Origin: Limisphaerales bacterium | GTDB taxonomy: Bacteria > Verrucomicrobiota > Verrucomicrobiia > Limisphaerales > UBA11358 | Assembly: GCA_003134375.1 (NCBI GenBank) | Contig: PLAY01000158.1 | Coordinates: forward strand, 1-56,279 | Direction: 5' to 3' | DNA: 56,279 nt | Part shown: piece by piece, positions 8,545 through 18,900 of the stretch | How the letters are laid out: each line of letters starts with the position of its first letter | Numbering within the stretch: position 1 is the stretch's first letter | Program-made: the position numbers and the translations under genes | The notes under the pieces: model-generated | Told to the model about the DNA's origin: nothing | What the model saw: the letters and a program-made list of their open reading frames with translations, nothing else | The model's database searches: none

Positions 8545-9945
8545 ATGCCGGAAAAATATCACATCCAGACCCAGCCGGTCCCGCCGCGGCGTCCGCGCAT
8601 TGGCAAGCATGGCGTGGTGGACTGGCGCGAAGACTGCGCCCGGTGCCATAACTGCGTCAAAAAAGCCTGCGTCTATGACCGCTACAAACAGGAGGCGGAA
8701 TACATCCGCAATCTCAGCGACGTGGACGCGTTGTTTTTTGAGTGCATGGGTTGTTTTTCCTGCGTGCAGAATTGCACGAAGGGCATTTTGTGCCTGTCCA
8801 TCAATCCCGCCTACGAAAAACTCGGAAACAAATACTGGAAACCCGACATCATCAAAACGACGTGGGTTCAGGCTGAGACCGCGAAAATCCCGGTTTCCGG
8901 CGCGGGCTATCGCGGGCCGTTTTCCGGCCATGGTTTTGATTCCATGTGGACCGACATGTCGGAAATCGTCCGCCCCACCCGCGACGGCATTCATGGCCGC
9001 GAATACATCAGCACGTCGGTTGATATTGGCCGGAAGCCTTCGTACCTGTCGCTGAACGGGACCCAACCGGTTGCCGGCCTGCCGCCGCTGGTTTCGCTGC
9101 CGATGCCGTTGATCATTGATTTGAGTTCGCCGGCGCACACCCTGCCGAAGCTGGACGCGGCGATCGAACAGACCGCCGGCGACACCGGCTTGATCGCCAT
9201 CATGGATTCGAGTTACCGGCCGATGGACGAGGCCAACCTCGAAAACATCGCGTTTTATCTGGGACCGGACAGTCCGCCGGTGCCGGACGCGATGCTGAGA
9301 AAGACCCGGCTGGTGGAAATTGCCGATGGCCCGGCGGTGGCGGAGCGCATCAAGGAAATCAAAAAGATTCATCCGCAAATCGTGGCCGCCATCCGCGTGG
9401 AACTGACTGCGGCGGGCATCGGGCGCGCCATCGAACTGGCCGGACTGGGCGAGGTCGAGGTGATTCACGTCGTGGCCGACGCCAACGGCAACGAGTTGAC
9501 GGCGCAAAAGCCGCGGTTTTTGAAGGACATGCTCCGGCAGATTCACACCACGCTCATCGAGAAGGGCATCCGGGATGAAATCACGCTCATGGCCGGCGGC
9601 GGCATCGCTTTGCCGGAGCACATGGCCAAGGCCATCATCTGCGGCGCCGACCTGATCACCATCAACCTGCCGCTGTTGGTCGCGCTGGAATGTCATCTCT
9701 GCGACAGTTGCCGGCCCGGCACGCCCTGCCCCGCCCGGCTGGAGAAGATTGATTTCAAATACGCCGTGGGCCGGATGACCAATTTGATTGCCGCGTGGCA
9801 CGACCAGTTGATCGAGCTGATGGGCGCCATGGGCATGCGCGAGGCCCGCCGCCTGCGCGGCGACGTCGGCCGCGCCATGTTCTTCGAGAACCTGGAGGAG
9901 GAAACCTTCGGCAAACTTTTCGGCGCCAGAAAGGCAGGGCTATGA
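8545..9945 (+). CDS. Glutamate synthase FMN-domain homolog with N-terminal ferredoxin module (apparently degenerate copy)
   Basis: N-terminal CARCHNCVKKACVY and CMGCFSCVQNC clusters; C-terminal 'LMAGGGIALPEHMAKAIICGADLITINLPLLVALECHLCDSCRPGTPCPARLEKIDFKYAVGRMTNLIAAW' resembles the GltB FMN/3Fe-4S region. Confidence 0.7.
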   Translation: MPEKYHIQTQPVPPRRPRIGKHGVVDWREDCARCHNCVKKACVYDRYKQEAEYIRNLSDVDALFFECMGCFSCVQNCTKGILCLSINPAYEKLGNKYWKPDIIKTTWVQAETAKIPVSGAGYRGPFSGHGFDSMWTDMSEIVRPTRDGIHGREYISTSVDIGRKPSYLSLNGTQPVAGLPPLVSLPMPLIIDLSSPAHTLPKLDAAIEQTAGDTGLIAIMDSSYRPMDEANLENIAFYLGPDSPPVPDAMLRKTRLVEIADGPAVAERIKEIKKIHPQIVAAIRVELTAAGIGRAIELAGLGEVEVIHVVADANGNELTAQKPRFLKDMLRQIHTTLIEKGIRDEITLMAGGGIALPEHMAKAIICGADLITINLPLLVALECHLCDSCRPGTPCPARLEKIDFKYAVGRMTNLIAAWHDQLIELMGAMGMREARRLRGDVGRAMFFENLEEETFGKLFGARKAGL

Positions 9946-11480
9946 ACACGTTGCCTGAAAATACGCTGAAGACGCGCGTGCCGCAGGAGGAAGTGGAACG
10001 GGTGGTCAAACCCGCGCCGTCCCGCTATCGCAACGAGATCGCCAAGTACATCGTCCATCGCAGCCTGGACTGCGAACGCTGCGGCAAGTGCCTGGAGGTT
10101 TGCACCCATGGCGTCCATGTGCGAAAACCCGGGTTTGAATATTTCGGTGAGCCAAATCATCACCTGTGCATCGGACCGGCCTGCGCGAAAAACGGGCATT
10201 ATTGCGTGGCCCAGTGCCCCAAACAGGCGCTGCAAATCCGGGAAAATCCCATGTACCGGGCGCTCGGTGATTGCCGCTGGTCGGCGGATTTGATCCTGGC
10301 GACGTGGAAAATGGCCGAGACCGGCGAGGCGCCCTCTGACGAATACGATTTCAATTATGAGTGCGGCGATTCCGGCGGCGGCTTCGACAAGCTCCGGTTC
10401 AAATTCCCCAAACAGCCGCCGATAAAACTCGACGCGGACCAGATTGACACCAGCATATCGCTGAACAAACGCAAAGATGGCCGGCCCGAAATCAAAATTG
10501 ACGTCCCCTGGTATGGCGGCGGCATGTCGTTCGGGTCGGTCAGCAATGTGACCCAATTGTCCAAGGCCCGCGCGGCCGTGGCGTGGAACACGTTCACCTG
10601 CACCGGCGAAGGCGGATACATGGAACGCATGCGGCCATATGACGACCATATGATTACGCAGGTCGCCACGGGCCTCTTCGGTGTGCGCGAGGAAACCATC
10701 CAGCGGGTGCCGATTGTGGAATTCAAATATGCCCAGGGCGCCAAGCCCGGTCTGGGCGGCCACCTGCTCGGCGATAAAAACACCCCGGCCGTCGCCAGAA
10801 TGCGCGAGACCGTCCTCGGCATTTCGCTGTTTTCACCGTTCCCGTTCCATAGCGTCTATTCCATCGAAGACCACATGAAACACATTGACTGGGTCAAGCA
10901 TGTGAACCGGCGCGCCTTGATTTCAACGAAGGTTTCCACCCCGACGGACGTGGACATGGTCGCCGTGGGCAGCTATTCCGCCGGCACGCACATTGTCCAC
11001 ATTGACGGCGGCTATGGCGGGACCGGCGCGGCGCCGGACATCGCCAAGAAGAACATCGCCATGCCCATCGAATACGCCATCGGCAAGGTGCATAATTTCC
11101 TCACGGATGAAGGCGTCCGCGACAAGATGACGCTCATCGCCAGCGGGGGAATCCGCTCGGCCCACGACATCGCCAAGGCCATCGCCCTGGGCGCGGATGG
11201 CGTGGTCGTCGGAACGGCGGAACTGGTCGCGCTGGGATGCGTGCGGTGCAGCCTGTGCGCGAGCGGACGGGGTTGCCCGCGCGGCATTGCCACCACCGAT
11301 CCCGAGCTTTGCGGGAAAATGGATTTGGACTGGGGCACCCAGCGGCTGGTCAATCTTTACAGCGCCTGGCGCAAGACGCTGGTCGGCATTTTGCAGCGTC
11401 TCGGTCTGCGCAGCGTCGCCGAATTGCGCGGACGCACCGATCTTTTGATGCATTTGGATTACACCAATGACATCCGTTAA
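9942..11480 (+). CDS. Glutamate synthase FMN-binding domain protein with N-terminal ferredoxin module
   Basis: CERCGKCLEVC...; 'WYGGGMSFGSVS', 'GAKPGLGGHLLGDKNTPAVA', 'IHIDGGYGGTGAAP', 'CSLCASGRGCPRGIATTDPEL'. ATG at 9942 overlaps the previous stop. Confidence 0.9.
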   Translation: MNTLPENTLKTRVPQEEVERVVKPAPSRYRNEIAKYIVHRSLDCERCGKCLEVCTHGVHVRKPGFEYFGEPNHHLCIGPACAKNGHYCVAQCPKQALQIRENPMYRALGDCRWSADLILATWKMAETGEAPSDEYDFNYECGDSGGGFDKLRFKFPKQPPIKLDADQIDTSISLNKRKDGRPEIKIDVPWYGGGMSFGSVSNVTQLSKARAAVAWNTFTCTGEGGYMERMRPYDDHMITQVATGLFGVREETIQRVPIVEFKYAQGAKPGLGGHLLGDKNTPAVARMRETVLGISLFSPFPFHSVYSIEDHMKHIDWVKHVNRRALISTKVSTPTDVDMVAVGSYSAGTHIVHIDGGYGGTGAAPDIAKKNIAMPIEYAIGKVHNFLTDEGVRDKMTLIASGGIRSAHDIAKAIALGADGVVVGTAELVALGCVRCSLCASGRGCPRGIATTDPELCGKMDLDWGTQRLVNLYSAWRKTLVGILQRLGLRSVAELRGRTDLLMHLDYTNDIR

Positions 11481-11493
11481 CAAAATCAACAAT

Positions 11494-11625
11494 GGTAGGG
11501 ACATCGCGCTGCGATGTCCCCGCCCGCGCAACAGCGGGCGGAACGAATCGCCCACAATGTGCGGATTCGGCCTATGCATTGCGCCGCTGAACGCAGCGCG
11601 GACGGCGCAGCGCGCCGTCCCTACC
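11494..11625. repeat. 132 bp four-hairpin palindromic element (copy 1)
   Basis: GGTAGGGACATCGCGCTGCGATGTCCC...CCGCCCGCGCAACAGCGGGCGG...GGACGGCGCAGCGCGCCGTCCCTACC; inverted copy at 15814-15945. Confidence 0.9.
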
Positions 11626-11657
11626 AGGTTCTGGAATTTGATGCGCGACAATTTGTC

Positions 11658-14336
11658 ATGAACAGTGAACTGATAAAACGGCTGGCCGGTTCGAGAAAAC
11701 AACTGGCCGAAAGCCTCAACTATAACCCGCTTCTGAAAAAAGAGGCGGAGGAAGGCGGTTGCGGCGTGGTCGGTTTCTGCTGCAGCGAGCCGGTGGCGGG
11801 CCGGCATATTTACGAACCGTCGCGCCAGATGCACAACCGCGGCAACGGCAAGGGCGGCGGCATCGCGGCGGTGGGACTCGTTCCGGAACAGCTCGGCGTC
11901 AGCCGGGAGGTGCTCGACAGCCATTTCCTGCTGCACGTGGCGTTCATTGACACGAAGGTGCGGCCGGAAATCGAGGCGCAATTCATCAAGCCGTTCTTCG
12001 ACATCGCCGCCTCCGCGAAGCTCGACAAGGTTGATGACTGGAAATCCGTGCCGGGCCTGGAAGTGTTGCCGCCGGATGTCTGCCGTTATTTTGTCCGCGT
12101 CAAGCCGCTGGTGCTCGATGAGTTCATCGCGAAGAACCATCTGCAACAACTCGACCGCGACGAGGCGGAGGATGAATTCGTCAACCAGAACAGCTTCAGC
12201 CTCAACCAAAAATACTACGCGTCGCTGGGCGAAAAACGGGCCTTCGTGCTCTCGCATGGCCGGGACATCATGATTCTCAAGGTGGTCGGTTATGCCGAAG
12301 CCATCGTGAAGTATTACAAAATCGAGGAGCTGTGCGCCCACGAATGGATTGCCCACCAGCGCTTTCCCACCAAGGGCCGCGTCTGGCATCCCGGCGGCGC
12401 GCATCCGTTTGCGGCCATTGACATGGCGCTGGTGCATAACGGCGATTTCGCCAATTACCATTCGGTGACCGAATATCTCAAGCAGCGCCATATCTATCCG
12501 CAGTTCCTCACCGACACGGAAGTGTCCGCGCTGTTGTTCGACCTGCTCACCCGCACCTACCATTATCCGCTGGAATACATCATCGAGGCGCTCGCGCCCA
12601 CCACGGAACTGGACTTTGACCGGCTCGATCCGGAGAAGCAGAAGATTTACCGGGCCATCCAGGCCACCCACATCCACGGCTCGCCCGATGGCCCGTGGTT
12701 TTTCATCATCGCCCGCAACCTGGCCCGCCAGAAACAATTCCAGTTGATGGGCATCACCGACACCGCGATGCTCCGGCCCCAGGTGTTTGCCTTCTGCGAT
12801 GGCGAAGTCCAGGTGGGTTTGATTGGCTCGGAAAAACAGGCCATTGACGCCACGCTGTTGAGTCTCTCGAAGGATGACAAACGCATCTGCCCCGTGGCGG
12901 ACCGCTACTGGAACGCGCGCGGCGGCAGTCACAACGACGGCGGAGCGTTCATCTTCAATCTGCAAAAAAATCCGGCCGGCAAAATCCGGATTACCTGCAC
13001 GGACAAATTCGGCAAACCGGTTCCCATGCCGGGAGGGACCGAGGCCTGCGATTTTTCGAAGGGTGGCACAGGCCTCCGGCCTGTACCGTCGGGCGACTCG
13101 CCCGACGGAATGGAACAAATCGTTAATGAAAAACTGGCTGCCGGCAACAGCCTGGCGGCGTTCGAGTGGGTGCGCGACCAGCTTCCGAAATGGACCTACG
13201 ACGAATTCCGCGCAGCGTGCCGGCAGATGGTTGATGCGGCGAAAGATGCCTCCCGGACGGCGATGGCCATCGAGGTCTTTGCGCTGCTCAACGACCGGCG
13301 CTACTCGACCGGCTCCAAGAAACGCAGCCACGTTCTGCATGTCATCCACACGGAGTTGAGCCGGTTGCTCGGCAGCCTCCCCAACATCGGCTCGAAGGAT
13401 GCCGGCAAGAGCGCGTTCCGGCTCATTGATTTCGCGACGCGCGGCAGCCTGCGTCCGCCGCAGGAGAACGAAACCACGCTGGTCATTGACGCCGCGAATT
13501 TTGCGCCGGAAGGCAGCAACTGCGACGCGGAACTGCTGGTGGACGCGTTCATGAAGGGCTGGCGGCATTTCATCAGCTTTAATTGCATTGGCCAGCGTTA
13601 CATCGGCTGCGGCCTCGGCCCGGAAACCGGCGATGTGACCATCGAGGTTTATGGCAGCAGCGGCGATTATCTGGGTTCCGGCATTGATGGGCTGGCCATC
13701 ACGGTGCATGGCAATGCCCAGGACCAGTTGGGCCAGATCACCAAAGAGGGAAAAATGGTCGTCCATGGCGACGTGGGCCAGACATTCATGTACGGCGCCA
13801 AAGGCGGCGTGGTCTATGTGCTCGGCAACGCGGCCGGCCGGCCGCTCATCAATTCCGTCGGCAAACCCCGGGTGGTCATCAATGGCACCTGCCTCGACTT
13901 TCTGGCCGAGTCCTTCATGGCCGGCGACCCAAATCACGGCGGCGGTTTCGTGATCTTGAACGGCGTCAAATTCGATGACGAAGGAAAACTGGTTCCCCTG
14001 CCCGAGCCGTATCCGGGCAGCAATCTGTTCTCGCTGGCTTCGGGCGGCGCGATTTTTGTCCGCGACCCCGGCAAGACCATGGTGGATCAGCAGTTGAACG
14101 GCGGCAAGTTCGCCCGGGTGACCGCCGCGGACTGGGAATTGATCCTGCCGTACCTCGAGGAGAACCAGAGACTTTTCGGAATAACCGTCGGGCAGCTTTT
14201 GACGGTGAACGGCCAGCAGCGCAAACCCGCGCAGGTCTATCGCAAGGTTGTTCCCGGCAATATCAAGGCCATTGTCACGGAGGACACCGACGATGTCGCA
14301 GCCGAGGAGCTGGTTGGAGATCTGGCCGCGAAATAG
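11658..14336 (+). CDS. Class-II glutamine amidotransferase domain fused to a GltB C-terminal GXGXG domain
   Basis: 'EEGGCGVVGFC' nucleophile Cys, 'AHQRFPTKGRVWHPGGAHPFAAIDMALVHNGDFANY', then GXGXG beta-helix 'GSSGDYLGSGIDGLAITVHGNAQDQLGQ...GAKGGVVYVLGNAAGRPL'. Confidence 0.88.
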   Translation: MNSELIKRLAGSRKQLAESLNYNPLLKKEAEEGGCGVVGFCCSEPVAGRHIYEPSRQMHNRGNGKGGGIAAVGLVPEQLGVSREVLDSHFLLHVAFIDTKVRPEIEAQFIKPFFDIAASAKLDKVDDWKSVPGLEVLPPDVCRYFVRVKPLVLDEFIAKNHLQQLDRDEAEDEFVNQNSFSLNQKYYASLGEKRAFVLSHGRDIMILKVVGYAEAIVKYYKIEELCAHEWIAHQRFPTKGRVWHPGGAHPFAAIDMALVHNGDFANYHSVTEYLKQRHIYPQFLTDTEVSALLFDLLTRTYHYPLEYIIEALAPTTELDFDRLDPEKQKIYRAIQATHIHGSPDGPWFFIIARNLARQKQFQLMGITDTAMLRPQVFAFCDGEVQVGLIGSEKQAIDATLLSLSKDDKRICPVADRYWNARGGSHNDGGAFIFNLQKNPAGKIRITCTDKFGKPVPMPGGTEACDFSKGGTGLRPVPSGDSPDGMEQIVNEKLAAGNSLAAFEWVRDQLPKWTYDEFRAACRQMVDAAKDASRTAMAIEVFALLNDRRYSTGSKKRSHVLHVIHTELSRLLGSLPNIGSKDAGKSAFRLIDFATRGSLRPPQENETTLVIDAANFAPEGSNCDAELLVDAFMKGWRHFISFNCIGQRYIGCGLGPETGDVTIEVYGSSGDYLGSGIDGLAITVHGNAQDQLGQITKEGKMVVHGDVGQTFMYGAKGGVVYVLGNAAGRPLINSVGKPRVVINGTCLDFLAESFMAGDPNHGGGFVILNGVKFDDEGKLVPLPEPYPGSNLFSLASGGAIFVRDPGKTMVDQQLNGGKFARVTAADWELILPYLEENQRLFGITVGQLLTVNGQQRKPAQVYRKVVPGNIKAIVTEDTDDVAAEELVGDLAAK
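13062..13108. repeat. Double-hairpin repeat inside the amidotransferase/GXGXG gene
   Basis: GGTGGCACAGGCCTCCGGCCTGTACCGTCGGGCGACTCGCCCGACGG, translated in frame as GGTGLRPVPSGDSPDG. Confidence 0.75.
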
Positions 14337-14350
14337 CGGAAGAGAATCAC

Positions 14351-14917
14351 GTGATAACCATCAAAAATAAAAAGAACGGACCGGGCCTGAAGAGCGCCGT
14401 CGAAGAGATTTCCGGCGTGGATATCAGCGTCTGCTTCCAATGCAAGAAATGCTCCAGCGGTTGTCCGGTGGCCAAACTCACCAAGTCCCGCCCTTCGGAA
14501 ATCATGCGGCAACTGCATCTGGGCGCCGGCAATGAACTGCTTGAAAACGATCTCGTCTGGATGTGCGCCTCGTGCGAAACCTGTTCCGCCCGCTGCCCGA
14601 TGGGCATTGATGTGGCGGCGGTCATTGACGCGTTGCGCCGGCTGGCCCTGGAACGAGGGGCCTCGAAGCAAAAAGGCAATGTGTCGCTGTTCAACCGCGC
14701 CTTTTTGAAAACAGTCGAGACCTTTGGCCGCAGTTACGAGATCGGGATGATCACCGCCTACAAAATCGGCACGATGAAATTGATGAACGACACGGAAAAA
14801 TTCCCGGCCATGTTGAAGAAGGGAAAAATCGCCTTGCTGCCGCCCCGGGGCGGCGACCGGAAGACCGTGAAACGCATTTTCAGGAAATTTAAAGAAAGCA
14901 AAGGGGCCCAAGCATGA
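14351..14917 (+). CDS. hdrC: Heterodisulfide reductase subunit C-like protein
   Basis: Two 4Fe-4S motifs CFQCKKCSSGCP and CASCETCSARCP; precedes hdrB. GTG start. Confidence 0.88.
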   Translation: MITIKNKKNGPGLKSAVEEISGVDISVCFQCKKCSSGCPVAKLTKSRPSEIMRQLHLGAGNELLENDLVWMCASCETCSARCPMGIDVAAVIDALRRLALERGASKQKGNVSLFNRAFLKTVETFGRSYEIGMITAYKIGTMKLMNDTEKFPAMLKKGKIALLPPRGGDRKTVKRIFRKFKESKGAQA

Positions 14918-15786
14918 GATACGCCTATTATCCCGGATGCTCGGCTGAATCCACGGCCCGTGACATGCACCAGTCCACGCTGGCCGTTGCCCGGGCACTG
15001 GGAATTGATCTGGTTGAACCCAAAGGCTGGACCTGCTGCGGCGCCACCGCCGGACACCAGACCGACCGGCTGCTGGCCGTGTCCCTGCCCGCCGCCAACC
15101 TGACCAAGGTCCAGGACCTGAAGCTGGACATGATGGTTAATTGCGCCGCCTGCTACAACCGGATGAAGGTGGCCAACCACGAAATTTCGTCCCATCCCAC
15201 CGTCCGCAAGGGCGTCCGCGAAGCGTTGGACCGGGATTATGACGGTTCGGTCAAGGTGCGGCACCTGCTTGAAGTGCTCCTGGAAGATGTCGGCCTGCCG
15301 GCCATCAAGCGGGCGGTCAAACGTCCGTTGAACGGTCTCAAGGTGGCCTGCTACTACGGCTGCCTGCTGGTCCGTCCGCCCAAGATTTTAAAATTTGATG
15401 ACCCGGAAAATCCAACGTCGCTCGACCGGCTGGTCACCGCCATGGGCGGCACGAGCCTGGAATGGCCGTCCAAGGTCGAATGTTGCGGCGGCGGCCTGTC
15501 GCTGTCGCGGACGGACGTGGTGGTCGAGCTTACGGGGTCAATCATTGACATGGCGGCCAGCGTGGGCGCGGATTGCATCGCCGTCAGTTGCCCCATGTGC
15601 CAGGTCAATCTCGATTTGCGGCAGCAGGACATCAACAAACAGACCGGCAAGAATTATCAAATTCCGATTGTCTATATCACCCAGTTGCTCGGCCTTTGCC
15701 TCGGCATCGGTCCCGGCGAACTCGGGTTCAACAAGCTGATGGTCCCGGCGGCCAACGTTTTGGAGAAGGTAAATGAACGCGCATAA
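14914..15786 (+). CDS. hdrB: Heterodisulfide reductase subunit B-like protein
   Basis: Two CCG-type motifs: 'GWTCCGATAGHQTD...NCAACYNRM' and 'VECCGGGLSLSRTD...SCPMCQVNL'. Confidence 0.9.
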   Translation: MRYAYYPGCSAESTARDMHQSTLAVARALGIDLVEPKGWTCCGATAGHQTDRLLAVSLPAANLTKVQDLKLDMMVNCAACYNRMKVANHEISSHPTVRKGVREALDRDYDGSVKVRHLLEVLLEDVGLPAIKRAVKRPLNGLKVACYYGCLLVRPPKILKFDDPENPTSLDRLVTAMGGTSLEWPSKVECCGGGLSLSRTDVVVELTGSIIDMAASVGADCIAVSCPMCQVNLDLRQQDINKQTGKNYQIPIVYITQLLGLCLGIGPGELGFNKLMVPAANVLEKVNERA

Positions 15787-15813
15787 AACAATCGTCATCG
15801 CCCTCCAGCGACT

Positions 15814-15945
15814 GGTAGGGACGGCGCGCTGCGCTGTCCGCGCCGCGTTCAGCGGCGCAACGCACCAGATGAGTCCGTGCCCCGTGCGCGAATCGTTCCG
15901 CCCGCTGTTGCGCGGGCGGGGACATCGCAGCGCGATGTCCCTACC
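15814..15945. repeat. 132 bp four-hairpin palindromic element (copy 2, inverted relative to 11494-11625)
   Basis: Same length; outer ~50 and ~40 bp nearly identical to the reverse complement of copy 1, middle diverged. Confidence 0.9.
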
Positions 15946-15996
15946 CCGGCAAAACAGCCGACCGGCAGGTTGGCCCTACCATTTCACCAAACAGCC

Positions 15997-18900
15997 ATGA
16001 GTAAATCCGACGACAAAAAAATTGGCGCGGTGCTGGTGCAAGGCGGCGGCATTGCCGGCGTCCAGGCATCCTTGGATCTGGCCAACAGCGGCTTCAAGGT
16101 TTATCTCGTCGAGCGCGACGCCGCCATCGGCGGCATGATGGCGCACCTGGACAAGACGTTTCCGACCGGCGATTGCGCCACCTGCATCGTCTCGCCCAAG
16201 CTCGTCGAATGCGCGCGCAACCTGAACATCGAAATCATGACCCTTTCGGAAGTGACCGGTCTGGAAGGCGAACCCGGTCATTTCAAAGCGACGGTCAAAC
16301 GGCATCCGCGCTATGTCATCGAGGACAAATGCACCGGTTGCAGCGAGTGTACGCAGGTCTGTCCCGTGGACATCCCGGACGAGTTCAATCGCTGCCTGGG
16401 CACCCGCAAGGGCATCGCCAAACTCTACGCCCAGGCCACCCCGAACATTTTCGGCATTCTCAAAAACGGCCACTCGCCCTGCAAAATGACGTGCCCGGCC
16501 CGGGTCAACGTCCAGGGCTACGTCCAACTCATCAAGCAAAAGGAATATCTCAAGGCGGTCGAACTCGTCCGCCAGCGCAATCCCCTTTCGGCCATCTGCG
16601 GCCGCGTCTGCACGCATCCCTGCGAATCCGAATGCATGCGGGGCAAGGCCGACGACCCCATCGCCATACGGCTGCTGAAACGGTTCGCCTCGGACCAGGA
16701 AATGGAAATGCTCGCGGCGGGCAAGCTCACCCTGCCGGAGGAAAAAACTCCCGCGGCGGACGCCAAAAAAGTGGCCATCATCGGCGGCGGCCCGGCAGGT
16801 CTCACCGCGGCCAACGACCTTGCCGATGCCGGTTTTGCCGTCACGGTTTACGAAGCGATGAACGCCGCGGGCGGCATGTTGCGCTGGGGCATTCCCGGAT
16901 ATCGGCTGCCCAAGAAGGTGCTCGACCACGAAATCGAAATCATCCGCCGCAAGGGCGTCACGTTCGTTTATAACTGCCGCATTGGCCGGGAGGTCACCAT
17001 CGAGACGCTCCAGAAGGTTTATGCCGCGGTCTTCATTTCCGCCGGCGCCCAGAAGAGCCGCAACCTCCGGATTGAAGGCGAGGACGCCATCGGCGTGCTG
17101 CACGGCATTGAATTTCTCCGGGAAGCCGGTTCGGCCAACAAACCCGCGGTGAAAGACCGCGTGCTGGTCATCGGCGGCGGCAATGTGGCGGTGGATGTGG
17201 CCCGGACCGCCGTGCGCCTCGGCGCCAAACATGTCGAGATGATTTCCCTCGAACAGCGGAAGGAAATGCCCGCTTACAAGGAGGAAATCGAAGCGACCCT
17301 CGCCGAAAACATCAAGATTCGCAACGGCTGGGGCCCCAAACGCATCCTCTACAACGGCTCCGTCACCGGCATCGAGTTGAAACGTTGCACCCGGGTTTTC
17401 GACGCCCAGAAACGGTTCAATCCGGCTTTCGACGAAAAAGATCTGGCCACGATCGAGGCCGACCAGATCATCGTCGCCATCGGCCAGGCGGTGGATGAGG
17501 AACTGGTCAGCCACATCAAGGTCCAAAACGAACGGGGCTGTTTCAAGGCCGACAAGGTGACCGGCCAGACTTCCGTGCCCGGCATTTTCGCGGGCGGCGA
17601 TAATGCCACCGGTCCCGCGTCCGTGATTGACGCCGTGGCCGCCGGCAAACGCGTTGCCGAATCCATCGAACGATTTTTGAAGGGCAAGGATTTGTTGGGC
17701 AATCGTTTCGAGGATTCCCTTCGCCCGATTCCACAGGCGTTCCTGCCCACGCTCGACAAGCTGGTGAAAAAGTCCCGGCCTCATGCGAAGGAACTGGCCC
17801 CGGCCAGCCGGCTGGGAAATTTCGACGAGGTCGAAATCGGTCTCACCGAGGAACAGGCGCTTGCCGAAGCCGAACGCTGCCTGAATTGCGCCCTGTGCTC
17901 GGAATGCAACCGGTGCGTCGAAACCTGCAAGCAGCACGCCATTGACCATGCCATGCGCGAGCAGACGGTCACACTCGAGGTGGGCTCGGTCATCCTGACC
18001 CCGGGCTTCAAGGAGTTCGATGCCCGGCGCAAAGGTGAATTCGGTTATGGCCGCTATGACAATGTTGTCACCAGCGTCCAGTTTGAACGGATGCTTTCCG
18101 CCGCCGGCCCGTTCGAAGGCCATGTCATCCGCCTGTCCGATGGCCGCGAGGCCAAACGCATCGCCTGGATCCAATGCGTCGGCTCGCGCGATTCGTCGTG
18201 CGGCCATGAATATTGCTCCTCCATCTGCTGCATGATGGCCACCAAACAGGCCATGGTTGCCGGCGACCACGTCGGCGAACTGGACGCGACGATTTTCTAC
18301 ATGGACATCCGCGCGCACGGCAAGGATTTCGACCAGTATTACGAGCGCGCCCGGGCCAAGGAGAACATCCATTACGTCAAGAGCATCCCGTCGCGGATTG
18401 TCCAGTTGCCCGGCAGCAAGGACTTGCGCGTTTTGTTCCTCGACGAGAACAGCCAGCTGGCGCAAAAGGAATTTGACCTGATTGTTTTGTCCGTGGGCAT
18501 GGAACCGCCGGGCAGCATGGCGGGCCTGGCCGCCTGCCTGGACATCAAGCTCAACGAATTTGGTTTCTGCGACACCGACCGGCTCCTGCCGCTGTGTACC
18601 TCCCGGCCCGGCGTGTTCGTCGGCGGCGCGGCGCAGGAACCCAAGGACATTCCCGAAACCGTCACCCAGGCCAGCGCCGCGGCGTCCATGGCGATGGAAC
18701 TGCTCGCGCCGGCGCGCAATTCGCTCGTCACCAAAAAAACTTATCCCACCGAGCACGACGTCACCGACGAGGAACCGCGCCTCGGCGTGTTCGTCTGCCA
18801 TTGCGGCATGAACATCGGGTCGGTCGTGGACGTCGAGGCGGTCGTCAAGCGCGTCGAGCACGAGCGCAACGTGGTGCTGGCGACCCACACGATGTTCACC

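Noticed and set aside
10923-13937. 1004 aa minus-strand ORF antisense to the FMN and GATase genes
   Set aside because: Shadow ORF from codon bias; no conserved motifs.
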